Below, piece by piece: positions 25,621 to 34,263 of a stretch of 64,000 nucleotides of DNA; position 1 is the stretch's first letter; every line of letters starts with the position of its first letter. Under the pieces are notes generated by a model that did no database searches, was not told the origin of the DNA, and worked only from the letters and a program-made list of their open reading frames with translations. A program made the translations under genes and the position numbers. The stretch comes from Paucidesulfovibrio gracilis DSM 16080 (GTDB lineage Bacteria; Desulfobacterota; Desulfovibrionia; Desulfovibrionales; Desulfovibrionaceae), in the NCBI RefSeq assembly GCF_900167125.1, contig NZ_FUYC01000006.1, positions 62,001 to 126,000 on the forward strand. Reading direction: 5' to 3'.

Positions 25621-25779
25621 TTATTCCACGGGCGAGAACTCGTCCTTGGATGCGCCGCAGATGGGGCAGGTCCAATCATCGGGCAAGTCTTCAAATTTGG
25701 TCCCGGGCTGGATGTCGCTATCCGGGTCGCCAGTTTCCGGGTCGTAGACATAGCCGCAAATTTCACAAACATAACGCAT
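25621..25779 (-). CDS. rub: Rubredoxin
   Basis: 52 residues beginning [20 protein letters not shown]. The Fe(Cys)4 site is Cys5, Cys8, Cys38 and Cys41 (CEIC and CPIC). All family landmarks are present, including the DW before the second CxxC. AGGAG lies eight bases before the ATG. It passes electrons to the oxygen reductase encoded next on the strand and probably to superoxide reductase and rubrerythrin. It is 257 bp from roo and has its own TTGACA upstream. Confidence 0.96.
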   Translation of the reverse strand: MRYVCEICGYVYDPETGDPDSDIQPGTKFEDLPDDWTCPICGASKDEFSPVE

Positions 25780-25830
25780 GGTATGTGCTCCTGTTCGTCA
25801 AACAGTTTTTTTAAGGAGATAAAAAAATGT

Positions 25831-25852
25831 CCCGGTCTACCGGGTTTGTCAA
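25831..25852 (-). promoter_or_regulatory. TTGACA box and small hairpin upstream of rubredoxin
   Basis: On the minus strand TTGACA (25847-25852) is followed by the stem CCCGG-TAGA-CCGGG (25831-25844) and ACATTTTTTTATC. TTGACA is a perfect -35, but the -10 match at 16-18 bp is poor. The stem plus T-run could instead be a small terminator or attenuator. Confidence 0.4.
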
Positions 25853-25863
25853 GGGAGGCATGC

Positions 25864-25908
25864 AAAAAATAGAAAGAACGCGGAACCGACAGGAGCGCCG
25901 GTTCCGCG
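25864..25908 (-). terminator. Terminator of the superoxide reductase gene
   Basis: CGCGGAACCG pairs perfectly with CGGTTCCGCG (25879-25888 and 25899-25908). On the minus strand TTCTTTCTATTTTTT follows. Confidence 0.85.
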
Positions 25909-25923
25909 TGGTTTGGTTTGCTG

Positions 25924-26313
25924 TTACTTGGTGGCGGCCCAGAGACCGTGGATGTTGCAGTACTCCCGGGCCTTGAGCGGTCCGGAAAGACCGCAGATGC
26001 AGAACTCGGCCTCGGGCGTGTCCCCGGGCTTGAGCATCTTGGTCAGCACCACATCACCCACCTGCAGCTCGATCCATTCGATCCAGTGCTTCTCCTCCAT
26101 GGGGTGGGGGACGCTACCGACCTTGACCACCACCTTGTCGCCATCCTTTTCAATTACCGGGACATGCTTTTCCTTGGCCGCGTCCACGGTGTTTTCGGTC
26201 ATGAGCTTCATGTTCTCGCCACAGCAGACCAGGTCGCCTTCGCCTTCATGAATGGCGATGACCATGTTGCCGCAGACTTCACATTTGTACACTTCACCGA
26301 GTTGGATACCCAT
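25924..26313 (-). CDS. dfx: Desulfoferrodoxin (2Fe superoxide reductase)
   Basis: 129 residues. The N-terminal desulforedoxin-like center I has Cys11, Cys14, Cys30 and Cys31. Center II has His50, His70, His76, Cys119 and His122 ([24 protein letters not shown]). Lys49 next to His50 is the conserved active-site lysine. It reduces superoxide to peroxide without making O2. AAGGAG precedes the ATG, which is 21 bp after the rubrerythrin stop. Confidence 0.97.
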   Translation of the reverse strand: MGIQLGEVYKCEVCGNMVIAIHEGEGDLVCCGENMKLMTENTVDAAKEKHVPVIEKDGDKVVVKVGSVPHPMEEKHWIEWIELQVGDVVLTKMLKPGDTPEAEFCICGLSGPLKAREYCNIHGLWAATK

Positions 26314-26334
26314 TGGATAGCTCCTTTCGTTTGT

Positions 26335-26907
26335 TTACCAGTTGGTCGCCTTGACCTCAAAATGGGCCTGGGGATGGTCGCAGGCCGGGCAACGGCCCGG
26401 GGCCGAGGGACCGGTGTGGTTGTAACCACAGTTGCGACACCGCCAGACCGTGGGTTCGTCTTTTTTGAACACGCGGTCGTTTTCAATGTTGGCGATCAGG
26501 GCGCGATAGCGCTCCTCGTGGTAGACTTCGGCCTTGCCGATGTTTTCAAACACGTCGCCGATCTGCTTGAATCCTTCCTCACGCGCAATCTTGGCGAACT
26601 CCGGATACATGCTGGAGTGTTCGTGCTTTTCGCCTTCCGCGGCTTCCTTGAGGTTCTCCAGGGTGGAACCGATGATTCCAGCGGGGAAGGAGGCCGTGAT
26701 CTCCGCTTCGCCGCCTTCCAGGAACTTGTACAGCCGTTTGGCGTGTTCCTTTTCATGGCCGGCGGTTTCCTCAAAGATGTGGGAAATCTGAACGAAGCCT
26801 TCTTTTTTGGCCACGCTGGCGTAGTAGGTGTAGCGGTTGCGTGCCTGGGATTCACCGGCGAACGCGGTCAGCAGGTTCTTTTCAGTGCGGGTTCCTTTGA
26901 TGGACAT
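26335..26907 (-). CDS. rbr: Rubrerythrin
   Basis: 190 residues, normal family length. An N-terminal four-helix diiron domain has paired carboxylate motifs (FAGESQARNRY, EETAGHEKEHA, EFAKIAREEGF, KAEVYHEERY). A C-terminal rubredoxin-like domain has CRNCGY and CPACDHP. It reduces peroxide using rubredoxin electrons and follows superoxide reductase in function. AAGGAG with 8-nt spacing fixes ATG 26907. It lies between the PerR-like regulator gene and dfx on one strand. Confidence 0.96.
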   Translation of the reverse strand: MSIKGTRTEKNLLTAFAGESQARNRYTYYASVAKKEGFVQISHIFEETAGHEKEHAKRLYKFLEGGEAEITASFPAGIIGSTLENLKEAAEGEKHEHSSMYPEFAKIAREEGFKQIGDVFENIGKAEVYHEERYRALIANIENDRVFKKDEPTVWRCRNCGYNHTGPSAPGRCPACDHPQAHFEVKATNW

Positions 26908-26992
26908 ATACAGACTCCTTGTATTCATGAGGCGGACAGAGTGATCTCTATAGCATATCAGCGAGCGATACGAAACCGGAAGAGAGTGAAAA

Positions 26993-27391
26993 TCAGCAGG
27001 TTTTCCGTTGGCAGTCCGGGCAAATGCCCTCGAATTCGATATTGCACTCCTCGATCTCGAAGCCCATGCAGTCCTCCGGGGCGAGCATGGGCGCTTCCAG
27101 GTGCACGGGCACGTCGGCCACACGGTGGCAGACCCGGCATCGGATGTGCGCGTGCGGCGTGGCGTTGCCGTCGAACCGTTTTTGCGCTCCTGCCGGGCCT
27201 ACTTTGCGGGCCAGACCCTGGGAGCAGAGAAATTCAAGATTGCGGTATACGGTACCCAGGCTGATGCGCGGCATGATCTTTCGGACCATATCATAAACTT
27301 CATCCGCGGTGGGATGGGTGGTGACCTTCCGCAATTCCTCAAGGATTACTTTCCGCTGTTTGGACAGCCGGAAACGGGTTTGTTCTTCCAT
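26993..27391 (-). CDS. Fur-family regulator, PerR-like
   Basis: 132 residues. A winged helix-turn-helix (LSKQRKVILEEL..., SLGTVYRNLEFL) is followed by the metal-binding C-terminal domain with the HAHIRC motif (THPTADEVY earlier) and two CxxC pairs (CRVC and CPDC) forming the structural zinc site. It heads the peroxide/superoxide defence genes, which favours a PerR role. ATG 27391 is preceded by GAGAGG; the in-frame ATG five codons earlier has no ribosome site. An imperfect AT-rich palindrome overlaps its promoter. Confidence 0.88.
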   Translation of the reverse strand: MEEQTRFRLSKQRKVILEELRKVTTHPTADEVYDMVRKIMPRISLGTVYRNLEFLCSQGLARKVGPAGAQKRFDGNATPHAHIRCRVCHRVADVPVHLEAPMLAPEDCMGFEIEECNIEFEGICPDCQRKTC

Positions 27392-27416
27392 ATTCGTACC
27401 TCTCATCTTTTGTGGG

Positions 27417-27450
27417 AATAATTCCTAATATTCTTTTGAAACGCTGTCAA
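27417..27450 (-). promoter_or_regulatory. Promoter and candidate PerR operator of the oxidative-stress cluster
   Basis: A perfect -35 TTGACA lies at 27445-27450 on the minus strand. The region where the -10 would fall (about 27421-27428, TAGGAA) is covered by an imperfect AT-rich inverted repeat, AATAATTCCTAATATT (27417-27432). This is the size and base content of PerR/Fur boxes. It suggests autoregulation. Confidence 0.45.
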
Positions 27451-27507
27451 GGAATGGCAGCGTTACGTGCCGAAAAAACCGCGTTGTCCCTGGGTCCACC
27501 GCCTTTG

Positions 27508-27552
27508 ACAAAAGAAAACGCCCCGGGGCAGCAGGGGCTGATCCGGGGCGTT
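27508..27552 (-). terminator. Terminator of the heme chemoreceptor operon
   Basis: AACGCCCCGG pairs with CCGGGGCGTT (27517-27526 and 27543-27552), followed on the minus strand by TTCTTTTG. Confidence 0.85.
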
Positions 27553-27568
27553 TGTGCATAGCGCGAGG

Positions 27569-29587
27569 CTATTTTCGAAACGCAGCCACCATTTCCGTCA
27601 GTTGCGTGGCCATGTCCGCCACTTCGCTGATGCGGGCATTGGCCTCCTGAATGCCAGTGGAGACACTTTGGGAAAGGTTGCTTATTTCATTCACATTGTT
27701 GTTTATTTCATCGCTTGTGGCGGATTGTTCTTCCGCGGCGGTGGCGATATTGCGAACCATGTCCGCAATCAGGTCGGACTGGCTGACCACCTCGCCAAGC
27801 ACCTGTCCGGCTTCTTCGGCCATTTCCGAGGTCCGCACCACGCGGCCCTGGTTGTTGCCCATTTCTTTGACCACATCAGCCGTGGACTCCTGAATCAGGG
27901 CAACGGCGTCCTCCACCTCCTTGGTGGCGTGCATGGTTTTTTCCGCCAGCTTGCGCACCTCGTCGGCCACGACCGCGAATCCGCGTCCCGCATCCCCGGC
28001 CCGGGCCGCTTCAATGGCAGCGTTTAGGGCCAGCAGGTTGGTCTGATCCGCGATGTCGTTGATCACGGCCATGACCTGCCCGATGTTTTGGGCGCGTTGG
28101 GTCAGTTCCTGCAAGGTTTCGGCGGTTTCCTGAGTTGTGTGGGCTACGCCGTTGATTTCCTGGACCGTGTTCTGCACCACGCCGCCACCGTCCTGGGCCA
28201 CCTTGTTGGCACGCTCGGCGGCTTCGGCGGTTTCCGAGGCATTGCGCGCCACTTCCAGCACCGTGGAGTTCATTTCCTCCATGGCTGTGGCCACGCGGCC
28301 GGTCTGATCCGCTGTGGAGTCCACGCCCGTAGTGAGGTTGTCCATCTGGCCCAGCAGTTCATCCGAAGCTTTTTTCAGGGACATGGCCGTCCCCGTCACC
28401 TCATTGGCAACCTGGAGCAACGCGGCTTGCTGCTGCTCAATGTCGCGCCGGTCGCGTTCTTCCTGCGTCAGGTCGATGAGCACGCCAAGGGCGCCCACAA
28501 CCTGCTCATTGGCGTCGCGCAGGGGCGACACCTCGAAATGCAGGGGGAACTCCACGCCATCCCCACGCTTGAAGCGCAGGTTCCCGCTGGCGCTCTGGCC
28601 GGATTCGATGACTTCCGGGGTCGTGGCCGCTTGCTCGTTGCCATAGAAGATGTCGGAAACCGTCCGGCCCAGTATCTCGCTGTCCTCCTTGCCGAGAATG
28701 GCCCGCAAGGGTTCGTTCACGTATTCGAGCCGCGTGTCCCTGTCCGTAACGAACATGGGGACGATGATGCCGGAGAGCACGCTGCGGTTGTATTGGAGTT
28801 GGTCCTTGATCTGCTGGACCATCTCGGAAAGGTCATTGCCGAGTCTGCCCAGCTCGTCGTGTCCGGAAACGTGGAATTCAGCGTCCAGGTTTCCTTGACT
28901 GACTTGCTCCGTGGCCAGAGCGATGTCTTGAATCTTTCGCACCACGCCATATTTAATGAAGAGCAATAAAATGGTGATCAGGCCGATTCCGCCGAGCAGG
29001 GAAATACCTGCGGCGCGGACCTGATTTTTTCGCAGGTTGGCGAATTGCGCGTCCACGTTTTGCGCCACCACCATGCCCCCGAGGATTTGCCGGCTCCGTC
29101 CGTGGCAATGGTGACATTCGGGCGCGTTTTGCACGGTGTTGATCTGCACGAATAGCCGCTCCCCGTGCATCTTGATCAGCTTGCCCTCTTCCGTGTCCAT
29201 ATCCAGGCTTTTGCGTACCAGTGCGGCCAGTCCGTCGTGGTTTTCCACGTCGAAGATGCTCTGGCGCACCACGTCGGCATTGGTGGAGTAGGCGATTTCA
29301 CCACGGTAGTCATACATGTGCACCCGGATGTCGTCGTACCGTGAACCCAGCGCCGCAAACTGGTCCATGGTGCCTTGGTTGTCCCCTCGGGCCATGGGCT
29401 TTTCAATGCCGAGCTGAAGCAGGTCCGAGGTCTTGGCCGCGGTTTGGTGCACGTCGTCCACGATCATGTCGTATTCCCAAAAGGAATTGTAGACGAACAA
29501 ACCAATAAAGGCCGTAAGGATCAGGGCCGAAGTAAGGAACATGACCTTGAGTCCCAGGGAACGGCGGAAAAAGCGCAACAAATCCAT
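27569..29587 (-). CDS. Methyl-accepting chemotaxis protein with a heme c sensor domain (DcrA type)
   Basis: 672 residues. Transmembrane helix 1 (~13-33) and helix 2 (~193-212) enclose a periplasmic domain that contains one heme c attachment site, CHHCH at 158-162. HAMP (~213-265), a PAS domain (~275-390) and a full methyl-accepting signalling domain (hairpin tip [17 protein letters not shown]) follow. D. vulgaris DcrA is the known heme-c redox/oxygen chemoreceptor with this layout. It lies 9 bp after a tetraheme cytochrome gene, so the two are cotranscribed and may be partners. GGGAGG precedes the ATG. Confidence 0.93.
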   Translation of the reverse strand: MDLLRFFRRSLGLKVMFLTSALILTAFIGLFVYNSFWEYDMIVDDVHQTAAKTSDLLQLGIEKPMARGDNQGTMDQFAALGSRYDDIRVHMYDYRGEIAYSTNADVVRQSIFDVENHDGLAALVRKSLDMDTEEGKLIKMHGERLFVQINTVQNAPECHHCHGRSRQILGGMVVAQNVDAQFANLRKNQVRAAGISLLGGIGLITILLLFIKYGVVRKIQDIALATEQVSQGNLDAEFHVSGHDELGRLGNDLSEMVQQIKDQLQYNRSVLSGIIVPMFVTDRDTRLEYVNEPLRAILGKEDSEILGRTVSDIFYGNEQAATTPEVIESGQSASGNLRFKRGDGVEFPLHFEVSPLRDANEQVVGALGVLIDLTQEERDRRDIEQQQAALLQVANEVTGTAMSLKKASDELLGQMDNLTTGVDSTADQTGRVATAMEEMNSTVLEVARNASETAEAAERANKVAQDGGGVVQNTVQEINGVAHTTQETAETLQELTQRAQNIGQVMAVINDIADQTNLLALNAAIEAARAGDAGRGFAVVADEVRKLAEKTMHATKEVEDAVALIQESTADVVKEMGNNQGRVVRTSEMAEEAGQVLGEVVSQSDLIADMVRNIATAAEEQSATSDEINNNVNEISNLSQSVSTGIQEANARISEVADMATQLTEMVAAFRK

Positions 29588-29596
29588 GGAGCCTCC

Positions 29597-30085
29597 CTAG
29601 TGCGCCCCGCCGAAGAGCATGGGCTTGAATCCGAAACTGCGGACGCGGTCCGGATTGTGGCAGGTTTCGCAGTCCTTGATGTCCAGATCGCCTTTGATCA
29701 GGTCCGGGTCACCGCGTTCCTCGACGTGCAGGCTGCCCGGTCCGTGACAGACTTCGCATCCCGCGTCGGCCATTTCTGGCGTTTTTTCAAAGCTCTCAAA
29801 CCCGCCGGGCTGACCGTAGCCCGTGGTGTGGCACTGAAAACACTCCTTAAGCTCCGCCGGAGTCAGGTCTTTGGCCATGATCCGCACGGATTCACCGGAA
29901 TGCGCTTTTTTGGAGAATTGAGAATAGTTTTGGTACTCGGAATCGTGACAGTCGGCGCAGACCTCAGAACCCACAAAAACTGCGGACTCGGAATACGCCC
30001 TGGCTGAAAATAGCACCAGGGCGCATACGGTCACCGCCAGTACGCTCCCCAAGCGAACCCAATCGGTGCAATGCTCTTCCTGCAT
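29597..30085 (-). CDS. Tetraheme cytochrome c (c554-like)
   Basis: 162 residues from ATG 30085 (GGGGGG upstream). An N-terminal hydrophobic segment (~10-28) acts as signal or anchor. Four CxxCH sites follow: CADCH, CFQCH, CEVCH and CETCH. The spacing and the GSEVCADCHDSEYQNYS opening resemble cytochrome c554/NapC-related multiheme proteins rather than cytochrome c3. First gene of a two-gene operon with the heme-containing chemoreceptor, so it may relay electrons or ligand state to it. The substrate is unknown. Confidence 0.88.
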   Translation of the reverse strand: MQEEHCTDWVRLGSVLAVTVCALVLFSARAYSESAVFVGSEVCADCHDSEYQNYSQFSKKAHSGESVRIMAKDLTPAELKECFQCHTTGYGQPGGFESFEKTPEMADAGCEVCHGPGSLHVEERGDPDLIKGDLDIKDCETCHNPDRVRSFGFKPMLFGGAH

Positions 30086-30135
30086 AGATGTCCCCCCGCT
30101 CGTATGCCGTAACCCGTTCTGTGAAATTTTGCGCA

Positions 30136-30164
30136 ATCGTACGCATTTTTTGGGTTATGGTAAA
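30136..30164 (-). promoter_or_regulatory. Candidate sigma70 promoter of the cytochrome-chemoreceptor operon
   Basis: On the minus strand TTTACC (30159-30164), 17-base spacer, TACGAT (30136-30141), about 50 bp upstream of the cytochrome start. Confidence 0.45.
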
Positions 30165-30194
30165 GGCCATCCGAGGGAAACCTATCCGGTATTC

Positions 30195-33188
30195 TTACCA
30201 ATCCAGTGTAGATTTGAACGCGAGCGCCAAATCCTCGACCTCCTCGGCAAGCAATTGCGTCCCCTGTTGCTGCAGGCGGAGCGGGCCTGTGGTGGTTTCG
30301 CCCAGGCAGGCCATGGCCTGGCCCGCAAAAAGCGATTCAAAGTCGTTGCGATGCTCGGGACGGACCGTGACCACCAGTCGGCTGGCGGATTCCGCGTAGA
30401 GCAGGGCCGTGGGATTGAGACCGGACGGAGCCGGGGCGTCCGTAAGATCCAGCTCCGCTCCAAGGCGACCGGCCAGGGCCATTTCCGCCAGGGCCACGCC
30501 CAGACCGCCGTCCGAGCAGTCGTGGCAGGAGCTGACCAGCCCCTGTTGTGCGGCCTGGAACAGGGACAGGTAGCGCTGCCGGGCGGAAAGCAGGTCCACC
30601 TGCGGTACGCGTGCCGAACAAAAGCCCAGCTCGTCAGCCACTTCCGAGGCGCCCAGTTCCGCATCGGTGCGGCCCAGAACGTAGACCAGCTCGCCGGGAC
30701 GCTTGAAGTCCGAGGTCAGGCATTTGTTCACGTCCGGCAATACGCCGATGACGGAATAGAGCACGGTGGGCGGAATGGAAATCTTGATCCCACCACCCTT
30801 GTAGTCGTTTTTCATGGAATCTTTGCCCGAGATGCAAGGGACGCCGAATCCCTGGCAGAAATGGGCCAGAGCTTCGTTGGCCCGGATCAGCTGGGCCAGC
30901 TTGTAGCGTCCGTCCGGTGTGGATTCACTCTGGACCGGATCGCACCAGCAGAAGTTGTCCACGCCCGCCATCCAGCGCAGGTCCGCACCCACGGCCACGG
31001 CGTTGCGCACGGCTTCGTCAATGGCGTTGGCCATCATCCAATAGGCGTCCAGGTCGGCGTAGCGCGGGCAAATGCCGTGCGAGACCACCAGCCCCTGTTC
31101 GGAATTGAGATCGGGCCGGAGCACGCCCGCGTCGGACGGGCCGTCCCCGTGTACGCCCACCAGCGGCTTGACCGCGCTGCGGCCCTGCACCTCGTGGTCG
31201 TACTGGCGCACGATGTATTCCTTGGAGCAGATATTCAGGCGGCCGAGCATGCGTTTGAGCAGTTCGCCGTGGTTTTCCACGTCCGGTGCGGGCTGGTCGT
31301 CCACGTCCGGCCGCTCCCAACGGGCTTCCAGGCGCATCTGCGGCACGCCGTCGTGCAGGAAATCCATATCCAGGCAGGTCACGATCTTGTCGCCGTAGCG
31401 CACAAGATACTTGCCCTTGTCGTCAAAAGTACCCAACGCCGTGGACTCCACGCCCATTTCTTCGGAAAGGGCCAGAAATTCATCCAGCTTTTCCGGCGGC
31501 ACGGCCATGGTCATGCGTTCCTGGGCCTCGGAAATGAGAATCTCCCAGGGACGCAGGCCATCGTACTTCAGCGGCGCCTTGGCCAGGTCCATGTCAAATC
31601 CGCCGCAGTCCTGGGCCATTTCGCCCACGGACGAGGAAAGTCCGCCCGCGCCGTTGTCCGTAATGGCGTTATACAGCCCCAGATCTCTGGCGCGCATGAG
31701 GAAATCGTACATGCGGCGCTGGGTGATGGGGTCGCCGATCTGCACGGCCGTGGCCGGGGAACCTTCATGCAGTTCCTCGGACGAGAACGTGGCGCCGTGG
31801 ATACCGTCCTTGCCGATGCGCCCGCCGGACATGACGATGTAGTCGCCGGGCAAGGCTTTTTTCTCATGGCTGGGGCGTCCGCTCACTGTGGCGGGCATGG
31901 TGCCGATGGTGCCGCAGTAGACCAGGGGTTTGCCCAGGTAGCGTTCATCAAAGACCACGGATCCGTTCACCGTGGGGATGCCGGATTTGTTGCCCCCGTG
32001 TTCCACGCCTTCGCGCACGCCTTCGAACACACGGCGGGGATGCAGCAGTCTGGGCGGCAACTCACCCTCGTGGAAGGGCGAAGCAAAGCAGAATACGTCC
32101 GTATTGCAGAGCAGGTTCGCACCCATGCCCGTACCCATGGGGTCGCGGTTCACGCCCACAATGCCCGTGAGCGCTCCGCCGTAGGGGTCCAGGGCCGAGG
32201 GGGAGTTGTGGGTTTCCATCTTCACGCACACGGACAGGTCGTCGGAAAATTTGATCACGCCCGCGTTGTCTTTGAACACGGAGAGGCAATAGTCCCCGTA
32301 GGGTCCGTTTTCCGCCTTGGCCTTGCGGATTACCTTGGTGCTGCCCTGGATGTAGGTCTTGAACAGGGAGTTTACCTGCCGGTTCTGGCCGGTCTCCGTG
32401 TTTTCGTAGTCGATGAGCGCGGTAAATATTTTGTGCTTGCAGTGCTCGGACCAGGTCTGGGCCAGCACTTCGATTTCCGCGTCCGTCGGCTCCGGGTCCA
32501 GTCCCATGGCCTTGCGCTCGGCGCGCACGTCCGGGTCGGCGTAGTAGTCGCGGATGCAGTGCATCTCCTCCAGGGAGAGGGCCAGAGTGTTGGAGCGGCT
32601 AAAGGCCGTAAGTTCCTGGTCGCTCATGCTGGAAAGGGGGATGATCGCCACTTCGTCCGAGGACTCGCCCGTAACCTGCGCGGCACGGGCTTCAAAGCCG
32701 GGGGCTGCGGCCCATTGCGCGGCGGACTTGTAGTCGAACCGTTGGATCAGTTCGTTGGCCAGCAGGTCGCGGGCAATGCGCTCCACGCGCTCCTGTTCGG
32801 CCACACCGTGAAAAAGATATTGGCGCGACGTGTAGACCTTGACCCGTTCCCTGTTCTGCCCCTGGAGTCCCAGCACCAGGGCCAGGGTTTCCTGGGCGGT
32901 GCGGCCCTCGTTATCCGTGACGCCCGGGCGAAAGCCCACTTCCACGATCCAGTCGAACCCCGAGGCCAGTGGCTGGAGAGAAATTTCATGCAGCACCGGA
33001 TCATGCAATGCGCCCGCGTCCAGCACCGTGCGGAGTTGGGCTTCATCCAGCCCGTCCACGGTATAGACGTGGATCATACGCACCTGATCAACGTCCATTC
33101 CCAGTTCCTGGCGCACCTTGCGCGCGACCTTTTCTCCCTGCACGTCACGGACGTGCCGCTTGAGTCCCACTTCCACCCGGAACAGCAT
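30195..33188 (-). CDS. purL: Phosphoribosylformylglycinamidine synthase, PurS-PurL fusion
   Basis: 997 residues. An N-terminal PurS-like module (~1-85, MLFRVEVGLKRHVRDVQGEKV) is fused to PurL, which has two AIR-synthase-type repeats. Landmarks are WSEHCKHKIF (FGAR site), KMETHNSPSALDPYGGA (ATP site), DNGAGGLSSSVGEMA and SCHDCSDGGLGVALAEMA. It carries out the ATP-dependent FGAR to FGAM step of purine synthesis. The glutaminase domain is absent, so a separate PurQ must supply ammonia. GGGAG sits five bases before ATG 33188. Confidence 0.93.
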   Translation of the reverse strand: MLFRVEVGLKRHVRDVQGEKVARKVRQELGMDVDQVRMIHVYTVDGLDEAQLRTVLDAGALHDPVLHEISLQPLASGFDWIVEVGFRPGVTDNEGRTAQETLALVLGLQGQNRERVKVYTSRQYLFHGVAEQERVERIARDLLANELIQRFDYKSAAQWAAAPGFEARAAQVTGESSDEVAIIPLSSMSDQELTAFSRSNTLALSLEEMHCIRDYYADPDVRAERKAMGLDPEPTDAEIEVLAQTWSEHCKHKIFTALIDYENTETGQNRQVNSLFKTYIQGSTKVIRKAKAENGPYGDYCLSVFKDNAGVIKFSDDLSVCVKMETHNSPSALDPYGGALTGIVGVNRDPMGTGMGANLLCNTDVFCFASPFHEGELPPRLLHPRRVFEGVREGVEHGGNKSGIPTVNGSVVFDERYLGKPLVYCGTIGTMPATVSGRPSHEKKALPGDYIVMSGGRIGKDGIHGATFSSEELHEGSPATAVQIGDPITQRRMYDFLMRARDLGLYNAITDNGAGGLSSSVGEMAQDCGGFDMDLAKAPLKYDGLRPWEILISEAQERMTMAVPPEKLDEFLALSEEMGVESTALGTFDDKGKYLVRYGDKIVTCLDMDFLHDGVPQMRLEARWERPDVDDQPAPDVENHGELLKRMLGRLNICSKEYIVRQYDHEVQGRSAVKPLVGVHGDGPSDAGVLRPDLNSEQGLVVSHGICPRYADLDAYWMMANAIDEAVRNAVAVGADLRWMAGVDNFCWCDPVQSESTPDGRYKLAQLIRANEALAHFCQGFGVPCISGKDSMKNDYKGGGIKISIPPTVLYSVIGVLPDVNKCLTSDFKRPGELVYVLGRTDAELGASEVADELGFCSARVPQVDLLSARQRYLSLFQAAQQGLVSSCHDCSDGGLGVALAEMALAGRLGAELDLTDAPAPSGLNPTALLYAESASRLVVTVRPEHRNDFESLFAGQAMACLGETTTGPLRLQQQGTQLLAEEVEDLALAFKSTLDW

Positions 33189-33217
33189 GGTTACTCCCAA
33201 AAGGTTTTTCGTACGTG

Positions 33218-34195
33218 TTATTTTTTGCGAGAAAGCACGAAATCCGCTGCCTGGGAAAGCACTTTCCTTTCCAGGCAGTCCGGCAGCCCGTTCAGGGCGG
33301 CCTTGGCTTCGTCAATGTAGCGGGCCGCGGTCTCGCGGGTGCGGTTGGCGTAGTCGCCCTCGCGCACCATGTCCAGCACACGTTGCTGCCCGGCTTCGTC
33401 CAGTTCATGGTTGCGGATGTCGGCCAGCAGTTTGGCGGCTTCATCCTCGCCGATATCCTCAAAAAGATGGATCAGGGGAAGGGTGACCTTGCCTTCGCGC
33501 AAGTCCCCGCCTTCGGGCTTGCCCATGGTGTCGGAAGGCGAGACATAGTCCAGGGCGTCGTCCACCAATTGGAAGGCGATGCCCAGGTTCAGGCCGTAGG
33601 CTCCAGCCACGTCCTCCAGCTCCCGGTCCGGGGTGGCCACGGCCGCGCCGCAACGGCAGGCGGTTTCAATGAGTCGGGCGGTTTTGCCGATGATGACCCG
33701 CATGTATCGTTCGCGGTCCACCACGGGTTCGTCCAGACCCGCCATCTCCAAAATTTCCCCTTCGGCCGTGGCCATGATGCCTTCGGCAAGGAGCAGATTC
33801 ACCCGGGGGATGTCGTACTGCGCGCCCAGGCGGTTGGCCAGGGCCAGGAGCACGTCTCCGGCCAGCACGGACTGCGTGGTGCCGAAGGATACATGCGCAG
33901 CCGGGCGGCCTCTGCGGAGCGTGGCGTCGTCCAGAATGTCGTCATGGATGAGCGTTGCCGAGTGGAGCATCTCCAAAGAGCAGGCCAAGGGCATGACATC
34001 GCCGTCAAAGCCCAGGGTGCGTGCCGTGCAGATGGTCATCACGGGGCGAATCCGTTTGCCCGGTCCCAGCAACACGTGCCGGGAGACCTCCCGCACCAGC
34101 CCGTCGAGCTTGGCGGTTTCCGTATCAAGAAAGGAATTTACTCCGGGCAGTTCGGAGTCGAAGTAGGCGAAAAGTTGCTTCATGTCCTGTCGCAT
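33218..34195 (-). CDS. Polyprenyl (octaprenyl-type) diphosphate synthase
   Basis: 325 residues, all-alpha isoprenyl synthase. The first Asp-rich motif is DDILDD near 85-90 (preceded by LIHD), and the second is DDALD near 217. GPGKRIRPV is the diphosphate-binding region. It would make the menaquinone side chain, consistent with mqnB directly upstream and ubiE nearby. The start is either 34195 or ATG 34183; neither has a good ribosome site. Confidence 0.92.
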   Translation of the reverse strand: MRQDMKQLFAYFDSELPGVNSFLDTETAKLDGLVREVSRHVLLGPGKRIRPVMTICTARTLGFDGDVMPLACSLEMLHSATLIHDDILDDATLRRGRPAAHVSFGTTQSVLAGDVLLALANRLGAQYDIPRVNLLLAEGIMATAEGEILEMAGLDEPVVDRERYMRVIIGKTARLIETACRCGAAVATPDRELEDVAGAYGLNLGIAFQLVDDALDYVSPSDTMGKPEGGDLREGKVTLPLIHLFEDIGEDEAAKLLADIRNHELDEAGQQRVLDMVREGDYANRTRETAARYIDEAKAALNGLPDCLERKVLSQAADFVLSRKK

Positions 34196-34263
34196 TGCTG
34201 TGGTTCTGGCTGATGCCGGGAAATCAGAAGACTACCCGCGCCCGCCTTGGAAATCCAGCGCTT

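Noticed and set aside
25827-25976. Plus-strand AAGGAG followed by ATG and about 49 codons near the dfx terminator
   Set aside because: The ribosome-like site is real, but the frame runs through the terminator hairpin and antisense into superoxide reductase, and the peptide has no protein character.
30066-33320. 1084-codon open frame on the plus strand
   Set aside because: Antisense to purL, with no domain and no start signal.
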